Assembly: GCA_036231565.1 (NCBI GenBank)
Contig: JAZAHA010000055.1
Coordinates: forward strand, 1 to 64,000
Source: Maricaulis sp036231565
Lineage (GTDB): Bacteria > Pseudomonadota > Alphaproteobacteria > Caulobacterales > Maricaulaceae
DNA length: 64,000 nt
Direction of reading: 5' to 3'
Shown here: positions 60,920 through 64,000 of the stretch, piece by piece
Layout of the letters: each line of letters opens with the position of its first letter
Position numbering within the stretch: position 1 is the first letter of the stretch
Notes under the pieces: model-generated
The model's database searches: none
What the model was told of the DNA's origin: nothing
Seen by the model: only the letters and a program-made list of their open reading frames with translations
Program-made: the position numbers and the translations under genes

Positions 60920-61567
60920 ATGCGCAGCTTGATCCTTTCCCTTCTGGTCGGCGTCTCCGCGCCGGCCTGGGCGCAGGACGCCGAACCGGCGGCCGCAACG
61001 CCCGATGCCACCGTTTCCGATCCTACCGCGGAAGTGTCCGCCATCACGTTTGGCGGACCCGAACCGGTTGTCATTGACAGCGCCGATGGCCGGCATGTGT
61101 TCACGGCCGAGCTGGCGACCACGCCGCAACAGCTGGAACGCGGCCTGATGTGGCGCGAAACGCTGGCTCCCGATGCCGGCATGCTGTTCCACTATTCTCC
61201 GCCCCGCCGCACGGCGATGTGGATGGAAAACACGCTGATCGATCTCGACCTGGTCTTCATCGCGCCGGACGGCGAGATCGTGAAGATCGTCGGCCACGCC
61301 CAGGCCGGTTCGCGCCGCAGCCTGGCGTCGGATGCCGTGGTGGCCGGCGTGCTGGAACTGCCCGCGGGCCGCACATTCGAGCTGGGTATCCGCCCGGGCG
61401 ACACGGTGCGCCACGCCTTCTTCGGCAATGTGGACGAAGGTGCGGACGACGCGGCGCCGGCTGCGGAAGAAGCCGCTGAAGAAACGTCCGAAGGCACAGA
61501 TGCCGAGGCCGCCGGCGAGGCAGACACGGATACGCCTGCACAGGATACGCCCGAAGACGCGCAGTAG
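60920..61567 (+). CDS. DUF192 family exported protein with acidic tail
   Basis: A 215-residue protein. A signal peptide ends in APAWAQ (residue 19). The DUF192 domain (about 50-165) carries the signatures ELATTPQQLERGLMWRETLAPDAGMLFHY and MWMENTLIDLDLVFIAPDGEIVKI, plus LELPAGRTFELGIRPGD. The last 50 residues are Ala/Glu-rich, acidic and probably disordered. Function unknown; the family is widespread in bacteria and archaea. Confidence 0.88.
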   Translation: MRSLILSLLVGVSAPAWAQDAEPAAATPDATVSDPTAEVSAITFGGPEPVVIDSADGRHVFTAELATTPQQLERGLMWRETLAPDAGMLFHYSPPRRTAMWMENTLIDLDLVFIAPDGEIVKIVGHAQAGSRRSLASDAVVAGVLELPAGRTFELGIRPGDTVRHAFFGNVDEGADDAAPAAEEAAEETSEGTDAEAAGEADTDTPAQDTPEDAQ

Positions 61568-61607
61568 GCTTGCCTAAAGGCGAGGGCGCTTACATAAGGG
61601 CAATATT

Positions 61608-61684
<77 letters not shown>

Positions 61685-61729
61685 TTGACCGGTTTTCGCC
61701 GGTCCATGCGGTTGAAATGGGAGACGCGC

Positions 61730-62035
61730 ATGTTCGCGAGGATCTATCGTCCGGCCCGCAATGCGATGCAGTCAGGCCGTGGCAAGACGAAGAAGTGGGT
61801 GCTCGAGTTTTCGCCGGAGATGGCGAAAAAACCGGATCCGCTGATGGGCTGGACGTCCAGCTCGGACATGCGTAGCCAGATCCGCCTGAAGTTCGACAGC
61901 CAGGAAGACGCTGTGGCCTACGCCAAGCGCCAGGGCATCCCCTTCCAGGTCGTCGAGCCGCACGAACCCAAGCGGTACGAGAAGTCCTACGCCGACAATT
62001 TCTCCGCCGACCGCAAACAGCCCTGGTCGCACTAG
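61730..62035 (+). CDS. NDUFS4-like complex I accessory subunit (ETC complex I subunit family)
   Basis: A 101-residue protein: MFARIYRPARNAMQSGRGKTKKWVLEF, MGWTSSSDMRSQIRLKF and a C-terminal PKRYEKSYADNF are the hallmarks of the NDUFS4/AQDQ family that attaches to respiratory complex I in alphaproteobacteria and mitochondria. The ATG at 61730 has GGGAG 6 nt upstream. It sits between tRNA-Pro and tRNA-Arg. Confidence 0.93.
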   Translation: MFARIYRPARNAMQSGRGKTKKWVLEFSPEMAKKPDPLMGWTSSSDMRSQIRLKFDSQEDAVAYAKRQGIPFQVVEPHEPKRYEKSYADNFSADRKQPWSH

Positions 62036-62049
62036 ACCCGGCCTGTCTG

Positions 62050-62126
62050 GCCTCCGTAGCTCAACCGGATAGAGCGCCCGCCTTCTAAGCGGATGGTTGC
62101 AGGTTCGAGTCCTGCCGGGGGCGCCA
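62050..62126 (+). tRNA. tRNA-Arg(TCT)
   Basis: A 77-nt cloverleaf: acceptor GCCTCCG pairing with CGGGGGC (one T-G), anticodon loop CTTCTAA giving anticodon TCT. The stem has one mismatched C-A base position at its top, and the T-arm is GCAGG-TTCGAGT-CCTGC. Encoded CCA. Confidence 0.93.
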
Positions 62127-62251
62127 TTTTTCTTTGTTCCCGCGCCGCTCGACCCGAGCCTGTCATCGCTATCGGTGTCGGGGTCGATGCTCACATGGAG
62201 CGTGCTCAGAGCTGCGGGGTTCGAGACAGACGCTCTTGTCCGCGGCTATTT

Positions 62252-63400
62252 TCACGCCACAGCTTCAAAACCCCGTTCCAGATCGGCGATGAGGTCTTCC
62301 GGCGCTTCCAGGCCGATGGCGAAGCGGATCAGGGCGCCGTCATGGCGGTGCGCGGTCTTTGTGCGCTTGAGCTGGGGGTCGCAATGGATTGCCAGGCTCT
62401 CATAACCGCCCCAGGAAAAGCCCATGCCGAACACGCCGAGCGCATCGAGGAAGCGCTCGCTCTTCGGGATGTCCCAGCCGGGAAACTCCACCGAAAACAG
62501 GCCGCAGCCGCCAGTAAAGTCCCGGCGGAACAGGGCGTTGTCGGGATGGTCGGCATGAGCCGGGTGCAGGAGACGGCCGGTCTCCGGACGCGATTTCAGC
62601 CAGTCGGCGATCGCCATGGAGGAGGCAAAGCTGCGCTCCATCCGCACCGCCATCGACCGCAGGCCGCGCAGGGCGAGATAGACATCGTCCGGCGCGGTGT
62701 GGAAGCCGAAGCTGCGCTCGGTGGCCTGCAGGCGCGCAAACAGTGCCTCGTCGCGCGCCACCACCGCACCCATGAGAAGATCGGAATGCCCGCCGACATA
62801 TTTGGTCAGCGCCTGTGCGGCATAGTCGACGCCCAGCTGCAGCGGCTTCAGGGTCAGCCCGGCGCTCCAGGTGTCGTCGATAATGGTGATGACACCCTTT
62901 TCGCGCGCGATCTTGGCGATGGCGGGAATGTCCTGCATCTCCATCGTCAGCGAGCCGGGCGATTCCAGCAGGATGGCCTGGGTGTCGTTCGTGATGAGAT
63001 CGGCGATCTCCGCGCCCATGCGCGGCGGGAAGAATTCCGTCTTCACCCCGAATTTCGGCAGGGTGGTCAGAAGGAAGTTGCGCACAGGCCCGTAGATGCA
63101 GTCGGCCGCCAGCACCGTCCCGCCAGCCTCGACCGAGGCCAGGATGGAGAGCGTGTTGGCCATCAGGCCGGAGGAGGTGAGGGCACAGCCCGCACCGCCC
63201 TGCAGCTCGGTCAGCGCGCCCCGCAGGGCCTGGTGGGTTTCCAGACCGACCCGGCCGTAATGCACGCGTCCCGGCGGAAAATCGTAGAGCTCGGCCGCGG
63301 ACGGGGCGAGCATGGTCGAGCCGCGCGCGACGGACGGATTGACCTGTCCGCGTTCATCGTGCGGCCGTCCAAGCCGGGTGAGCCGGGTTTCGTCCTTCAT
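62252..63400 (-). CDS. metC: Cystathionine beta-lyase
   Basis: A 382-residue PLP enzyme that cleaves cystathionine to homocysteine, pyruvate and ammonia. It starts MKDETRLTRLGRPHDERGQVNPSVARGSTM, the usual metC opening. The Schiff-base Lys is in AQALTKYVGGHSDLLMGA; upstream, IIDDTWSAGLTLKPL carries the cofactor Asp. The C-terminal GMGFSWGGYESLAI is typical of the beta-lyase branch. The ATG at 63400 follows GAGGGA. It lies 8 bp after the sulfurtransferase gene on the same strand, so the two form a sulfur-metabolism operon. Confidence 0.93.
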   Translation of the reverse strand: MKDETRLTRLGRPHDERGQVNPSVARGSTMLAPSAAELYDFPPGRVHYGRVGLETHQALRGALTELQGGAGCALTSSGLMANTLSILASVEAGGTVLAADCIYGPVRNFLLTTLPKFGVKTEFFPPRMGAEIADLITNDTQAILLESPGSLTMEMQDIPAIAKIAREKGVITIIDDTWSAGLTLKPLQLGVDYAAQALTKYVGGHSDLLMGAVVARDEALFARLQATERSFGFHTAPDDVYLALRGLRSMAVRMERSFASSMAIADWLKSRPETGRLLHPAHADHPDNALFRRDFTGGCGLFSVEFPGWDIPKSERFLDALGVFGMGFSWGGYESLAIHCDPQLKRTKTAHRHDGALIRFAIGLEAPEDLIADLERGFEAVA

Positions 63401-63408
63401 CAAATCCC

Positions 63409-64000
63409 TCAATCTTTTTCGACAGGCGTATCGCTGCGGCTGCCCCATTCGGCCCAGGACCCGTCATAGACGGCGGCCGTGCGGCTTTCGCGTTCCAGAG
63501 CAAGCGCAAGGATGCAGGCCGTCACCCCGGAGCCGCAAGTGGTAATGACGGGTCTGTCATCGCGCAGGCCGGAGGCGCGGAAGTGATCGGTCTGCCCGAT
63601 GAGCTCGCCCCGCTCGTTCAGCAGCTGGACGAAGGGCAGGTTCAACGCGCCGGGCATGTGTCCGCTGCGCATGCCCGGGCGGGGTTCCGCTGCACCGCCG
63701 GCGAACCGCGCCGCGGGCCGGGCATCGAGAATCTGGTGTGTGCCGGATGTGATGGCTTCGAGCACGGTTTCCCGGCTCGCCACACGATGCGGCTGAAAAT
63801 CCGCAGTGAAATTGCCCTCTGGCCAGGTCTCCGCCGGGCCGTTTTCAACAGGGCCACCCTCGGTCAGCCAGAGCGGCAATCCACCCTCCAGCACCCGCAC
63901 GCTCTCATGTCCCATCGTCCGGAACATCCACCACACGCGCGCCGCGCTGAACAGGCCCATCCGGTCATAGACGATCAGCGTACTGTCCCGGTCGACCCCC
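63409..64000 (-). CDS. sseA: Sulfurtransferase (3-mercaptopyruvate sulfurtransferase type), 5' end cut
   Basis: The C-terminal 197 residues of a two-domain rhodanese-family enzyme; the frame runs off the window edge. Visible are the end of the first domain (LIVYDRMGLFSAARVWWMFRTMGHESVRVLEGGLP), then the second domain with the catalytic loop ITTCGSGVTACIL. The CGSGVTA form marks 3-mercaptopyruvate sulfurtransferase rather than thiosulfate sulfurtransferase. First gene of a pair with metC. Confidence 0.9.
   Translation of the reverse strand, partial: GVDRDSTLIVYDRMGLFSAARVWWMFRTMGHESVRVLEGGLPLWLTEGGPVENGPAETWPEGNFTADFQPHRVASRETVLEAITSGTHQILDARPAARFAGGAAEPRPGMRSGHMPGALNLPFVQLLNERGELIGQTDHFRASGLRDDRPVITTCGSGVTACILALALERESRTAAVYDGSWAEWGSRSDTPVEKD

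Overview
This is a GC-rich, densely coding alphaproteobacterial chromosome segment. The content suggests the Caulobacterales/Maricaulales side (Hyphomonadaceae or Maricaulaceae, for example Maricaulis-like). The pointers are a C4-pathway hemA (5-aminolevulinate synthase), a MucR-type regulator, a bpt leucyltransferase, an H+-pyrophosphatase, a class I PHA synthase, an NDUFS4-like complex I accessory subunit, a double cold-shock-domain protein and the glyA-nrdR-rib-nusB-thiL gene order. The taxonomic call is an inference from gene content; no rRNA is present.

Layout. 1-1.5 kb: hairpin-rich intergenic repeats and a pair of related repeat copies that flank an AT-rich hypothetical gene (891-1358). 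1.6-13 kb: serine hydrolase, DHFR-like reductase, AI-2E-family permease, a complete three-component TRAP transporter (large and small permease, Tat-exported binding protein), bpt, an SLC13-type permease, a ChrA-like transporter and motB. 13-21 kb: flavin reductase, exported penicillin-acylase-family hydrolase, a hydroxyisobutyrate-dehydrogenase-like oxidoreductase coupled to three overlapping membrane-protein genes, a trans-sulfuration-type PLP enzyme and a zinc-ribbon membrane protein. 21-30 kb: hemB, a valine catabolism cluster (acyl-CoA dehydrogenase, 3-hydroxyisobutyryl-CoA hydrolase, 3-hydroxyisobutyrate dehydrogenase), a MarR regulator, hemA and mucR. 29.2-35.2 kb: one tightly overlapped operon, glyA-nrdR-ribD(reductase only)-ribE-ribB(X)-ribH-nusB-thiL. 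It lacks both the RibD deaminase domain and an intact GTP cyclohydrolase II. 36-38 kb: hppA and its terminator, then a Phd/YefM antitoxin with a palindromic promoter and what may be a toxin remnant.

38.5-48.9 kb: a glutaredoxin-MauE fusion, 2OG-Fe(II) oxygenase, ACT and cupin proteins, lpdA, a GST-fold protein, an acyl-CoA/ACP ligase and three exported proteins built from bactofilin-like (polymer-forming) strand repeats. Two of these three are lipoproteins. The adjacent pair lies behind a promoter carrying a perfect 13-bp inverted repeat. 49-54 kb: M1 metallopeptidase with its DUF6702-like partner, diguanylate cyclase, and a SET-domain protein. 54-64 kb: phaC, small lipoprotein, glpX, recJ, tRNA-Glu, a QueD-like protein with altered metal ligands, double-CSD protein, DUF192 protein, tRNA-Pro, NDUFS4-like protein, tRNA-Arg, metC and the 3' part of a sulfurtransferase gene cut by the window edge.

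The least ordinary parts are the exported bactofilin-like cluster with its operator-like palindrome, the incomplete riboflavin operon, the AT-rich gene between repeat copies, a probable ATC-initiated gene in the valine cluster, and the antitoxin next to a decayed toxin start.
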